Assembly: GCA_035507155.1 (NCBI GenBank)
Contig: DATJOK010000135.1
Span: 1-20,724 of the forward strand
Source: DASZHJ01 sp035507155
GTDB lineage: Bacteria > Pseudomonadota > Alphaproteobacteria > ATCC43930 > CGMCC-115725
DNA: 20,724 bases
Direction: 5' to 3'
In this document: piece after piece, positions 6,727 through 13,973 of the stretch
Numbering within the stretch: position 1 is the stretch's first letter
Layout of the letters: every line of letters begins with the position of its first letter
Program-made: the position numbers and the translations under genes
Notes under the pieces: model-generated
What the model was told of the DNA's origin: nothing
The model's database searches: none
What the model saw: the letters and a program-made list of their open reading frames with translations, nothing else

Positions 6727-7719
6727 TCACGGCTTGGTGGGCACCGGCTTGAAGCTGGTGACGAAGGTCTCGGAGGCCGGCGCGAGGCCGGTCATGCCGC
6801 CGAGTGCCGCCAGCTCCAGCGAGCGCGTCACCCATTCCAGCTTGATCTCCCCATCGGCGGAGAGCTTGACGATGTTGCCCTCATACTCGGCAGCGGCGAT
6901 CTCCGGCTTGATCTCGTCGATCTCCGCGATCAGCTTGATCGCCGGCTCGCGGTTGTTGCGCAGATAGGCGAGCGCGCCGTAGAGCGCGTTCACCGTCTTC
7001 TGCACCAGCTGCGGCTTCTCCCGGATCAGCTTGTCGGTGGCGATCCAGCCGGAGTTGAGATGGGGCGGCACCGCGGTGCCGAAATCGATCAGGCTCACCG
7101 CCTCCTTGGCGCGGAGCTCCTGGAAGGTCAAGGGCGAGTAGAGCACGATCGCGTCGACATTGCCGGAGAGCAGGTTCGGCACCAACCCGCCGCCGCCCAG
7201 CGGCACGCGGGTGAAGCTGATCTTGCGATCCTGCATGGTCCAGAGCGCCAGGAGGTCGGAGCCCGAGCCCGCCGCGGTGATGCCGACCTTCTTGCCGGCC
7301 AGCTGCGCGACATCGGTGATCTTGGAACCGGTCGGCACCATCAGGTGCCAGCCGTAATAGGCGAGCGCGCCGCCGGCGACGATCTTCGATTTGATCCCCT
7401 TGGTGATGCCGGTCGCCACCAGCGAGGGCGGATCGAGGATCATGTCGGCGGCGCCAGCGGCCAGCCCCTCGAAGGCTTCGCCGCCGCTGCGATAGATCGT
7501 CAGCTCCGCCTTGATGCCTTCCTTGTCGAAAAGCTTCTGCCGCACCGCCGTCTCGGCGACGATCGTCGGCCAGTAGGTCTTGGTCGGCAGCCCGATGCGG
7601 ACGGTATCCTCGGCGCGCGCCTCGGTGGTCGTCACGCCGCAGAGAGCGATGAGACAAAGTCCGAGCAGCAGATGGCGAACGGAAATGACGAGCGCCTTGC
7701 GGCCGAGCTCGTTCGGCAT
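6727..7719 (-). CDS. ABC transporter periplasmic substrate-binding protein, NMT1/SsuA/TauA-like
   Basis: A 330-residue secreted binding protein, the first gene of the five-gene importer operon. It has a Sec signal peptide: basic start, hydrophobic stretch HLLLGLCLIALCGV, and a likely cleavage after TEARA before EDTVRIG. The mature part has the NMT1/THI5-like layout: a YWPTIVAE segment, GLAAGAADM, the hinge-region phrase KKVGITAAGSGSDLLAL, and NVDAIVLYSP. This family binds sulfonates, taurine, nitrate, pyrimidine precursors or other small anions, and ligand specificity cannot be read reliably. I start at the ATG at 7717-7719, about ten bases after a GGGGGGAG ribosome site; the longer frame to 7803 adds no signal-like sequence. 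The 159-bp gap upstream, after the RHH gene, probably holds the operon promoter. Confidence 0.9.
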   Translation of the reverse strand: MPNELGRKALVISVRHLLLGLCLIALCGVTTTEARAEDTVRIGLPTKTYWPTIVAETAVRQKLFDKEGIKAELTIYRSGGEAFEGLAAGAADMILDPPSLVATGITKGIKSKIVAGGALAYYGWHLMVPTGSKITDVAQLAGKKVGITAAGSGSDLLALWTMQDRKISFTRVPLGGGGLVPNLLSGNVDAIVLYSPLTFQELRAKEAVSLIDFGTAVPPHLNSGWIATDKLIREKPQLVQKTVNALYGALAYLRNNREPAIKLIAEIDEIKPEIAAAEYEGNIVKLSADGEIKLEWVTRSLELAALGGMTGLAPASETFVTSFKPVPTKP

Positions 7720-7878
7720 GAGCGTTTTCTCCCCCCACTTGCCGGCTTGTCGTGCGGCAGTCGGGAAATCATAGGCGGTCGCGATTCGCTTGGCGAGCAC
7801 CAACCGGTGCCGGCGCGGCGACGCGTCAGACCGTCCCGATCATGGGCCCGATCCCACCCTTCCGGCGAGCGCGGACGC

Positions 7879-8307
7879 TCAGTCTCTCGCTGCCTCGTCT
7901 TCCGAGGAGACCGGACCGGCGGTCGCCGGCAGGAGCGAGAAGAACCATGGACCCGAGTTGTCCGAGATCGCGTAGTCCCCGGACAAGGAGCCATGACCGG
8001 CGCGACGGTGCCCTTCTTCCGTCGCGGCGTGCATGAAATAAAGGAGAGAGTAAATGCCGAGCGCTGACTCGATCGAAAGGTCTGGATGCGCGCGCGCGAT
8101 CTCGTTCATCAGCGCGGTGAGCGTCATGCCTTCGCGCGCCCGGATTTCCTTCAATGCCGACCACATCTTCGGACCCATGCAGAGGCGGATCTGCCGGTCG
8201 CCAACACAAACGGTGCGAGCGATGTAGGACCCGTTCGTTTCACCGGCGTAGCGGTGCGTCTCCTCTGCATTCGAGTCAGGCTGTCGAAAGCGCGCCAGCT
8301 GCTTCAT
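7879..8307 (-). CDS. Ribbon-helix-helix domain DNA-binding protein
   Basis: A 142-residue protein with a ribbon-helix-helix fold of the RHH_4 type, found mainly in alphaproteobacteria. Residues about 30-72 carry it. The segment RTVCVGDRQIRLCMG fits the beta-ribbon, followed by two helices (MWSALKEIRAREG and MTLTALMNEIARAHPD). The following LSIESALGIYSLLYFMHAA continues the domain as in family members. The last 40 residues are low in recognisable structure. Such proteins usually bind DNA as dimers and repress transcription. No Shine-Dalgarno sequence is obvious before the ATG at 8305-8307. The gene lies between the cyclase gene and the importer operon on the same strand. An inverted repeat 50 bp upstream could be its own operator. 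Its targets are unknown. Confidence 0.75.
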   Translation of the reverse strand: MKQLARFRQPDSNAEETHRYAGETNGSYIARTVCVGDRQIRLCMGPKMWSALKEIRAREGMTLTALMNEIARAHPDLSIESALGIYSLLYFMHAATEEGHRRAGHGSLSGDYAISDNSGPWFFSLLPATAGPVSSEDEAARD

Positions 8308-8356
8308 GGCGCCGGCCAGCTTGCCGATATGGTCCGGCTGCCGAGCGCGACGCCCC

Positions 8357-8375
8357 CGGCGCCATCACGGCGCCG
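8357..8375. repeat. Inverted repeat, candidate operator of the RHH gene
   Basis: CGGCGCC (8357-8363), spacer ATCAC, GGCGCCG (8369-8375): a perfect 7-bp inverted repeat 50 bp upstream of the RHH start codon. A further GGCGCCGG sits at 8308-8315, touching the start codon. Ribbon-helix-helix repressors commonly bind short symmetric sites in their own promoters, so autoregulation is possible. There is no T-run, so a terminator is less likely. Confidence 0.4.
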
Positions 8376-8568
8376 CGATGGGCCGGCGGAATAAGTCACA
8401 AATAACAGAGGGATATTGAGGAGCAGTACAGCTCGGAAGCGCCACCTCTGGGTGTCGGCAGCACCGGTAGCTCGGATTCCTTTACGCCGGGACCGCGACC
8501 TATCGACCACTCGCAGGCCTCTTACCCGCCCCTGAATAATGACTCAGCTAGCGCGTGGGAAGTCGATG

Positions 8569-8588
8569 AAAAGCCCGCGAGGGCAAAA
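8569..8588 (-). terminator. Possible weak intrinsic terminator of the cyclase transcript
   Basis: Read on the minus strand this is TTTT, GCCC-TCGC-GGGC, TTTT: a 4-bp G/C stem with a four-base loop followed directly by four Ts, about 80 bp after the cyclase stop codon. The stem is short, so termination may be weak. It fits a transcript end before the RHH gene. Confidence 0.35.
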
Positions 8589-8668
8589 CATTTTATAAAT
8601 CGATTAACACATGACGTGGCGCGTAACGCCGTTCCGCGATGCGGCCGAGTCGCCGCTTGCGACGGCGG

Positions 8669-11600
8669 TCAGGCGCGGAATGGCCGACGTGTCCCGTCAA
8701 GCGGAAGCGCGCCCGCCACCGCCCGCACCGCCGGCCTGCTCTGCGGCCAGTGCTTCATGCCGGTCTCGCGAAGCAGCGTCTCCGCTGCGTTCTGATGCGT
8801 CTTGCCCTCCGGCGAGAGCACGGCGAGGGAGAGATGGCAGCGCGCCATGACCGGCTTCATCCCGCATTCGCCTGCCAGCGCCAATGCCGCCTCGAGATCG
8901 GCGTTGGCGGCGGCGAGATCGTGCGGCTCGCCCTGGAGCGCCACCTCGCCGCGAACGCGCAGCGCTTCGGCCTCGTTGCCGCGCTCCTTGTAGCGGCGGG
9001 CCACCTCGACGGCGCTCTGGGCGCGCGAGCGCGCCAGGCTATCGCGGCCCGCGGCCAGGAGGGCCTCGGCAAGCCAGGTCAGCTCGATCGCGTGGCTTAC
9101 CATGATGCCGAGGCTGCGGGTCCGCTCCACCGCCTGCTCCAGCAGATCGAGGCCGGCGTCGGCGGAGCCCGCGAGCGCGTAGGCATAGCCGAGGCTGGAG
9201 GCGATATTGGTGAACCAGGCGGCAAAGCCCCATTTGCGGCACAGCTCCAGTGCTTCCTCGAGCAGCGGAATGGCGTCGCCGAGCTCGCCTTTGTGGAGCA
9301 GCAGGAAGCCGCGGCTGTACTGCGCGACGGTGAGTCCGAGGGGCCGCTCCGTGGCCGTCGCGACTTGCAGCAGCTCGGCGCTCAATGCGCTTCCTTCCTC
9401 GAAGCGGCCGAGACGCGCCAGGTCCCACAGCAGCCAGGCGCGGAAGAACACCGCCGCCGGTCCCGGCAGACCATAGCTGTGCTGGACGCCGCCCGCGGGG
9501 ATGGCGCCGATCTGCTCCGCCATGATCCGCGCCGAGGTGCGATAGTCGCCGAGCGCGTAGTGCGCCTGGCTGATATAGGCGTTGGCGAGCACGCGAAGGC
9601 TCGGATCCTCGATGCCGGGCGCGAGCGCGAGCGCGCGGCTTCCCGCTTCCAGGGCCTGATCCGGATTGCCGAGCAGCGAGAGGTCCCGGCCGATATAGAC
9701 GGAGATCCAGGCGAGGCGGTGCCGGTCCTCGAGCTCGCTGGCGAGCGGCTCCGCCTGGCGCAGGTGCTCGAGGTCGCGCTCGATCTGGCCCAGGGGAAAG
9801 AATGCGTTGCGCAGCTCGAAGCGGATGTCGATCGCCTCGGCGAGGCGATCCGTGGTGCGCGGCAGCGCGGCGACCGCGGCGAGCGCCTGCTCGAAATGCG
9901 TGATCGCCTCCAGATAGGCCGATTGCGCCGCGGCTTTCTGGCCGGCGCGTCGGGCGTAGGTGAGCGCCTTCTCCCAGACCTCGCCCCGGCAGGCGTGGTC
10001 GGCAAGGCGCTCCACATGCTCCGGCAGCCGCCCGGCATAGACGCGCTCGATCGCCTCGACGATCTCGCCATGGAGCCGCCGCCGCCGGTCCTGCAGCAGG
10101 CCTTCATAGGCAACGTCCTGGGTCAGCGCATGGGTGAAGGAATATTCGATCTCCGGAAAAAGCGTGCTCTCGTAGATGAGACCGGCGTCGCGCAGGCGGA
10201 TCAGGCGGGCGTGCAGGATCTCCTGCGAGCGCTCATGGGCGATCACGCTCAGCACCGGAAGCGCGAAGCGGCTGCCGATCGCCGCCGCCGCCTGCAGCAG
10301 CCGCTTGTCGGAGGACCGCAGACGGTCGATGCGCGCCCCGATGACGGCACGCACCGAGGCCGGCACCTGCAGGCGCAGCGTATCGCCCGCCAGCCGGAAG
10401 GCGCCCGGCTTCCCTTGCACCGTCTTGCTGTCCACCAGGGCGCGGACGCATTCCTCGAGGAAGAACGGATTGCCGGCGGTGCGCTCCACCAGCTCGGATC
10501 TGAGCGCGCGGGTGCTCTCGTTGTTGCCAAGGAGCGTGGTGGCGAGCAGGCCGGCGCTGCCGCTCGAGAGCGGCGCCAGCGGCAAGGTGGTGAATGAGGG
10601 CGAGGCCTTCCAGGCGCAGTCGTGGTTAGGCCGATAATTCACCAACAGGAGAATGCGCGTCTCCGTCAGCGCCGCCACGACCGCGTCCAGCAGCGACTGC
10701 GTCTCGGCATCGAGCCAATGCAGGTCTTCGACCACCAGCATCAGCGGGCCGGTCTGGCTCTGCCGCCGCAACAGCTCTACGAAGGCCCTGTTGATCGCCT
10801 CGCGGCGCCGCAGCGGGTCCATGGCGGCCCACCCGGGATCATCCACCTTGACGCTGAGCAGCGAGAGGATCGCCGAGCGCGTCTCAGCACCGCCCTCGCC
10901 GAGCGCGCTCAGCCTGTCGCCAACCTTCCTCGCCACCACCGCCTCGCTGTCGAGGTCGGCGATGTCGAGATGGCTCTTCAGCAGCGTCAGGATCGGGAGA
11001 TAGGGGATGTCCCGGCCATAGGAGACGCCGCCGGTCTCGAGCACCTGCCAGTCCCTGGCCAGCGGCGAGTGGATGAATTCCCAGACCAGCCGTGACTTGC
11101 CGATGCCGGCGTCGCCGACCAGCGCGACCACCTGGCCGCTGCCGCCGCCGGCGCGCTGCAGTTGCCGCTTGAGCGCCTCCCACTCCTTCTCGCGCCCGAG
11201 GAACGGGCTCAGGCCGCGGTCAGCCGCGGCATGGAAGCGGACGCGCCGCGGCCGCGCGCGGGTGAGCTCGAACACCTCGACGGGGCTGATGAGGCCGCGG
11301 ATCACCCGGTGGCCGAGGCTCGTTGCCTCGACGAAGCCTTCGGCGAGCTTGATGGTCTCGCCGGCGCAGAGCGTGGTGCCGGGCTGCGCCATCTGCTGCA
11401 GGCGGGCGCCCAGGTGAATCACTTCGCCGGCGGCCGAATAGCCCTTGTCGAAGTCCGACGACAGGGTGCCTACCAGGACCTCGCCGGTGCTCACGCCGAC
11501 GTGGAGGCGGATCGAGGGATCGAGGCCGGGATTGAGATCGGGCGTGGCACGGGCGATGTTCTCGTGCATGTGCAGCGCCGCGTAGCAGGCGCGGAGCGAA

Positions 11601-12037
11601 TGATCCTCGTGGTAAAGCGGCGCGCCGAACAGCGCCATGATCTCGTCGCCGCGGATCTGCGTCACCGTTCCGCCATACATGTGCACGGAGTCCATCATCA
11701 CCTTGATGACGGGCTCCAGCAGTCGGTTGGCCTCCTCCGGATCGCGCCCGGCGATCAGCTTGGTGGAGCCGGAGATGTCGGCGAAGAGCACGGTGACCTG
11801 CTTGCGCTCGGTCTCCAGCAGCTGCGCGGCCGGGCGGTAGGCGCCGGCGGCATCGGCGAGCTCGTGGTCGCTGAGATGAGTGACCGAGGTCAGCGCCAGG
11901 TTGGCGCCGCAGAGATCGCAGAAGTGAGTATCCGCGGCGTCGCCCGACTCGGTGTCGCCGTCGTCAAGCCGGGCGCCGCAGCGGCGGCAAAAGCGCGCCT
12001 CCTCGCGATTCCATGTCTGGCATCGCGGACACTGCAT
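8669..12037 (-). CDS. Zinc-ribbon / class III nucleotide cyclase / AAA ATPase / TPR signalling protein
   Basis: An 1122-residue multidomain protein. Residues 1-45 hold CxxC pairs at Cys3/Cys6, Cys17/Cys20 and Cys40/Cys43, a double zinc-ribbon-like start. Residues about 78-260 are a class III adenylate/guanylate cyclase domain with both metal aspartates, Asp87 (VLFADISGST) and Asp131 (IRGDEIMALFGAP), and Arg212 (HLGARLQ). The usual substrate-selecting Lys is Gln127, and the usual Asn before the Arg is absent. This occurs in the 'HLAAR' subfamily, so cyclase activity is probable but not certain. Residues 275-700 form an AAA/STAND-like ATPase with FLGRE, Walker A GDAGIGKS (308-315) and Walker B LMLVVED (432-438). 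The rest is TPR-like helical repeats. No HTH is visible. It follows the GYD gene by 27 bp. Confidence 0.88.
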   Translation of the reverse strand: MQCPRCQTWNREEARFCRRCGARLDDGDTESGDAADTHFCDLCGANLALTSVTHLSDHELADAAGAYRPAAQLLETERKQVTVLFADISGSTKLIAGRDPEEANRLLEPVIKVMMDSVHMYGGTVTQIRGDEIMALFGAPLYHEDHSLRACYAALHMHENIARATPDLNPGLDPSIRLHVGVSTGEVLVGTLSSDFDKGYSAAGEVIHLGARLQQMAQPGTTLCAGETIKLAEGFVEATSLGHRVIRGLISPVEVFELTRARPRRVRFHAAADRGLSPFLGREKEWEALKRQLQRAGGGSGQVVALVGDAGIGKSRLVWEFIHSPLARDWQVLETGGVSYGRDIPYLPILTLLKSHLDIADLDSEAVVARKVGDRLSALGEGGAETRSAILSLLSVKVDDPGWAAMDPLRRREAINRAFVELLRRQSQTGPLMLVVEDLHWLDAETQSLLDAVVAALTETRILLLVNYRPNHDCAWKASPSFTTLPLAPLSSGSAGLLATTLLGNNESTRALRSELVERTAGNPFFLEECVRALVDSKTVQGKPGAFRLAGDTLRLQVPASVRAVIGARIDRLRSSDKRLLQAAAAIGSRFALPVLSVIAHERSQEILHARLIRLRDAGLIYESTLFPEIEYSFTHALTQDVAYEGLLQDRRRRLHGEIVEAIERVYAGRLPEHVERLADHACRGEVWEKALTYARRAGQKAAAQSAYLEAITHFEQALAAVAALPRTTDRLAEAIDIRFELRNAFFPLGQIERDLEHLRQAEPLASELEDRHRLAWISVYIGRDLSLLGNPDQALEAGSRALALAPGIEDPSLRVLANAYISQAHYALGDYRTSARIMAEQIGAIPAGGVQHSYGLPGPAAVFFRAWLLWDLARLGRFEEGSALSAELLQVATATERPLGLTVAQYSRGFLLLHKGELGDAIPLLEEALELCRKWGFAAWFTNIASSLGYAYALAGSADAGLDLLEQAVERTRSLGIMVSHAIELTWLAEALLAAGRDSLARSRAQSAVEVARRYKERGNEAEALRVRGEVALQGEPHDLAAANADLEAALALAGECGMKPVMARCHLSLAVLSPEGKTHQNAAETLLRETGMKHWPQSRPAVRAVAGALPLDGTRRPFRA

Positions 12038-12064
12038 GGGTGTTCGGCCCTCGCGCGGGCGCTG

Positions 12065-12490
12065 CTACTTGCGGCGCCGCGCCTGGCCACCGGGGGCGAC
12101 ATAGGCGGTCTTGCGCCGCGCCGCCTTGGCGACCCCCATGGCCTTCACCCCCTCCTCGAGGGAGATCATCGGCAGGAGCTCGATGCCCTTGACGCCGTCC
12201 TCCGCGGCCACCGCCATCTGGAAGCTGCGCGCGGCGATGGGGTCCGGCAGGGCCAGGATGGTGACGATGTCGTGCTCTCCGAAAGGCATGAACTTGTGGG
12301 TCACCACGGTCCGCTTCGCGATGCCACGAAAGTACTGGTCGTCGAAGAAGTGGAAATTGGCGAGCGAGCCGCCGAGCTGCGCGATCAGCTTGCGCACGCT
12401 GCCGAGACGCTCGTCCAGGCTCGTCGTGCGATCGATGAGCTGCTGCCACGCCGTCGCCGTATAGGAAAGACGCACGAGGTAATATTGCAT
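12065..12490 (-). CDS. GYD domain protein
   Basis: A 141-residue protein of the GYD family (small, dimeric alpha-beta proteins of unknown function). The start MQYYLVRLSYTATAWQQLI is the family's typical first strand and helix. It is followed by LIAQLGGSLANFHFFDDQY, the HDIVTILALPD strand, and a final helix near IELLPMISLEEGVKAM. A basic tail (KAARRKTAY, RRRK) extends beyond the usual length of about 100 residues. GGGAGG precedes the ATG at 12490 by about five bases. The stop lies 27 bp before the cyclase gene, so the two are likely co-transcribed. That link suggests a role as a small-molecule or protein partner of the cyclase/ATPase, which is inference only. The family label is firm; the function is not known. 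Confidence 0.8.
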   Translation of the reverse strand: MQYYLVRLSYTATAWQQLIDRTTSLDERLGSVRKLIAQLGGSLANFHFFDDQYFRGIAKRTVVTHKFMPFGEHDIVTILALPDPIAARSFQMAVAAEDGVKGIELLPMISLEEGVKAMGVAKAARRKTAYVAPGGQARRRK

Positions 12491-12570
12491 TGCTGCCTCC
12501 CTCTCGCTTCTACCAATAGCCGAACTCCGGCTCGGCCGCCTATAGAAAAGCCGTGAATGCCGGTAATTCC

Positions 12571-12586
12571 CTGCGCTCGAGCGCAG
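12571..12586. repeat. Perfect 16-bp palindrome CTGCGCTCGAGCGCAG
   Basis: A perfect 16-bp palindrome in the 139-bp gap between the FAD oxidoreductase stop (12630) and the GYD start (12490), both minus strand. As RNA it would fold as a 6-bp stem with a four-base loop, but no T-run follows on the minus strand. It could be a Rho-assisted 3' end of the long transporter operon or an operator for the GYD-cyclase pair. Confidence 0.5.
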
Positions 12587-12629
12587 CGCCGCGATTGCTG
12601 CGATTCCGTGTCGGAGGGCGGACCGCGCC

Positions 12630-13973
12630 TCAGCTCCAGGGAAATGGGCTGTTGGAGACCGGATGGAGCCGGCCCGCCGCGAACCGCGAGAAACGGAACG
12701 GCTCCAGCAGCGCGCTCCTGCCGCCCAGCAGCTCCTCCGCCACCAGCTTGCCGATCGCGATCATCTTGTAGCCGTGATTGGAGTCGGCGATCACGTGGCA
12801 GTTCTCGCAGAAGACGTCGACGACAGGGAAGCTGTCCGGCGTGAAGCAGCCGAGGCCGCCGGAGGGCTCCTGCTTCCACTGTCCGATCCGGCCGCTGTAG
12901 CGCTTCTGGCAGAAGGCAAGCGCCGAGCACCACATGTGCGCGAATTCATCGTCGGTGATGAATTCCGGCGATTCCGGCCCGTAGGGGTCGACGGCGACGG
13001 CATCCGGCTCGGTCGGCACCTTGTAGGGCATGGCGCCGCCCTGGATGCCGGCGAAGTTGAAGTCGGGCTTGTAATAGATGCCCCACAGCTTGTCGGTGAT
13101 GAGGGAGCCGTCGACGTCGGAGAAGAGCGGCGCGTCGGTATCGACATGGATGACCGGCGGCATCCTGCCGTCATTGGTGAGGCCGAGCTTGGGATCGACT
13201 CCGAGCGTCCCCTCCTCGAGGCACCAGTAGGTCCACATGGGGATGTCGCGATGAAGCGCGCCGTCGCGACCCAGGATGTCGATCCGCTTCGGCAGCTCGA
13301 GCAGGCTCCAGATCTGGTTGATCCAGGGTCCGACGCCGACGATCACCCGATCGCAGGCGATGTCGCCGCGGTCGGTCTCCACCGCCGTGATCGTGCCCGA
13401 GCGGGAGGCGAACTTGAATCCCACGACCTTGACGCCGGAAAGGATGCGCACGCCTTCCGCCTCGGCCTTGCCGGCAAGCCCGTACATGGAGGCGCCATTG
13501 TTGGCGTAGCCGCCCTTCTTCTCGTGCAGCACCGAGGTGATGCCCCTCGCCTGCCAGTCGTCGACCAGGCCGCGCATGTACCGCATGCAGTCATCGGCGC
13601 CCTCGACGAAGACGCTCTCGTAGCCGATCGCCTTCTGCTGCGCGGCGATCTCCGCGACGTCGCGGTGCATCGCCTCGGGGCTGATTTGCATGTAGCCGAC
13701 CGGGTGATAGCTGAAGGCCTTGGGGTCGCTCTCCCAGACCGCGACGCATTCCGCCATCAGCTCGCGCATCGCCGGCTGGAAGTAGTTGTTGCGGATGACG
13801 CCGCAGGCGATGCCCGAGGCGCCGGCGGCGATGCCGCTCTTGTCGAGCACGAGAATGTCGGCGCCGCTGCCGAGGCCGCGCGCGCGAAGCAGCGCCGCCA
13901 GATGATAGGCGGTGCTGAGGCCGTGCACGCCGGCGCCGATGATCAGGTATTTGGCATGGCTGGGGAATGCCAT
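12630..13973 (-). CDS. FAD-dependent oxidoreductase, DAO family (sarcosine/amino acid oxidase-like)
   Basis: A 447-residue flavoprotein of the D-amino-acid oxidase/sarcosine oxidase-beta family. The dinucleotide fold is at the N-terminus: YLIIGAGVHGLSTA with the glycine motif at residues 13-18 and the ribose-binding acidic residue Asp44 (LVLDKSG). The family's GAGASG-like loop appears as AAGASGIACGVIR. A C-terminal SNHGYKMIAIGKLVAEELL segment completes FAD binding. Such enzymes oxidise amines, N-methyl amino acids or D-amino acids to imines, passing electrons to oxygen or a carrier. The start ATG (13971-13973) overlaps the stop of the DUF1028 gene (TGATG), so the two are translationally coupled. 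It is the last gene of the HAAT importer operon, which suggests it oxidises the imported substrate or its hydrolysis product. The long open frame upstream of the ATG is a shadow of DUF1028. Confidence 0.87.
   Translation of the reverse strand: MAFPSHAKYLIIGAGVHGLSTAYHLAALLRARGLGSGADILVLDKSGIAAGASGIACGVIRNNYFQPAMRELMAECVAVWESDPKAFSYHPVGYMQISPEAMHRDVAEIAAQQKAIGYESVFVEGADDCMRYMRGLVDDWQARGITSVLHEKKGGYANNGASMYGLAGKAEAEGVRILSGVKVVGFKFASRSGTITAVETDRGDIACDRVIVGVGPWINQIWSLLELPKRIDILGRDGALHRDIPMWTYWCLEEGTLGVDPKLGLTNDGRMPPVIHVDTDAPLFSDVDGSLITDKLWGIYYKPDFNFAGIQGGAMPYKVPTEPDAVAVDPYGPESPEFITDDEFAHMWCSALAFCQKRYSGRIGQWKQEPSGGLGCFTPDSFPVVDVFCENCHVIADSNHGYKMIAIGKLVAEELLGGRSALLEPFRFSRFAAGRLHPVSNSPFPWS

Larger units (their letters stand above)
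8308..8668. other. 361-bp region without a gene
   Basis: No credible coding frame lies between the RHH gene start and the cyclase gene stop. The stretch holds a GGCGCC-containing inverted repeat near 8357-8375 and two less GC-rich patches (about 8390-8420 and 8585-8612, the latter with ATTTTATAAATCGATTAAC). It also has a short hairpin with flanking A/T runs at 8569-8588. It probably contains the terminator of the cyclase transcript and the promoter of the RHH gene. Short open frames here show no family resemblance. Confidence 0.6.

Noticed and set aside
7797..7810. GCACC-AACC-GGTGC inverted repeat upstream of the NMT1-like binding-protein gene
   Set aside because: Only a 5-bp stem in GC-rich DNA, with no second copy or promoter context to support a role.
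6694..8067. A 457-codon plus-strand open frame opposite the binding-protein gene
   Set aside because: Antisense to a gene with a signal peptide and full family motifs; no recognisable domain of its own.
8639..10597. A 652-codon plus-strand open frame opposite the cyclase gene
   Set aside because: Antisense to clear TPR/ATPase coding sequence, with low-complexity Arg/Gly/Ala composition and no family motif.
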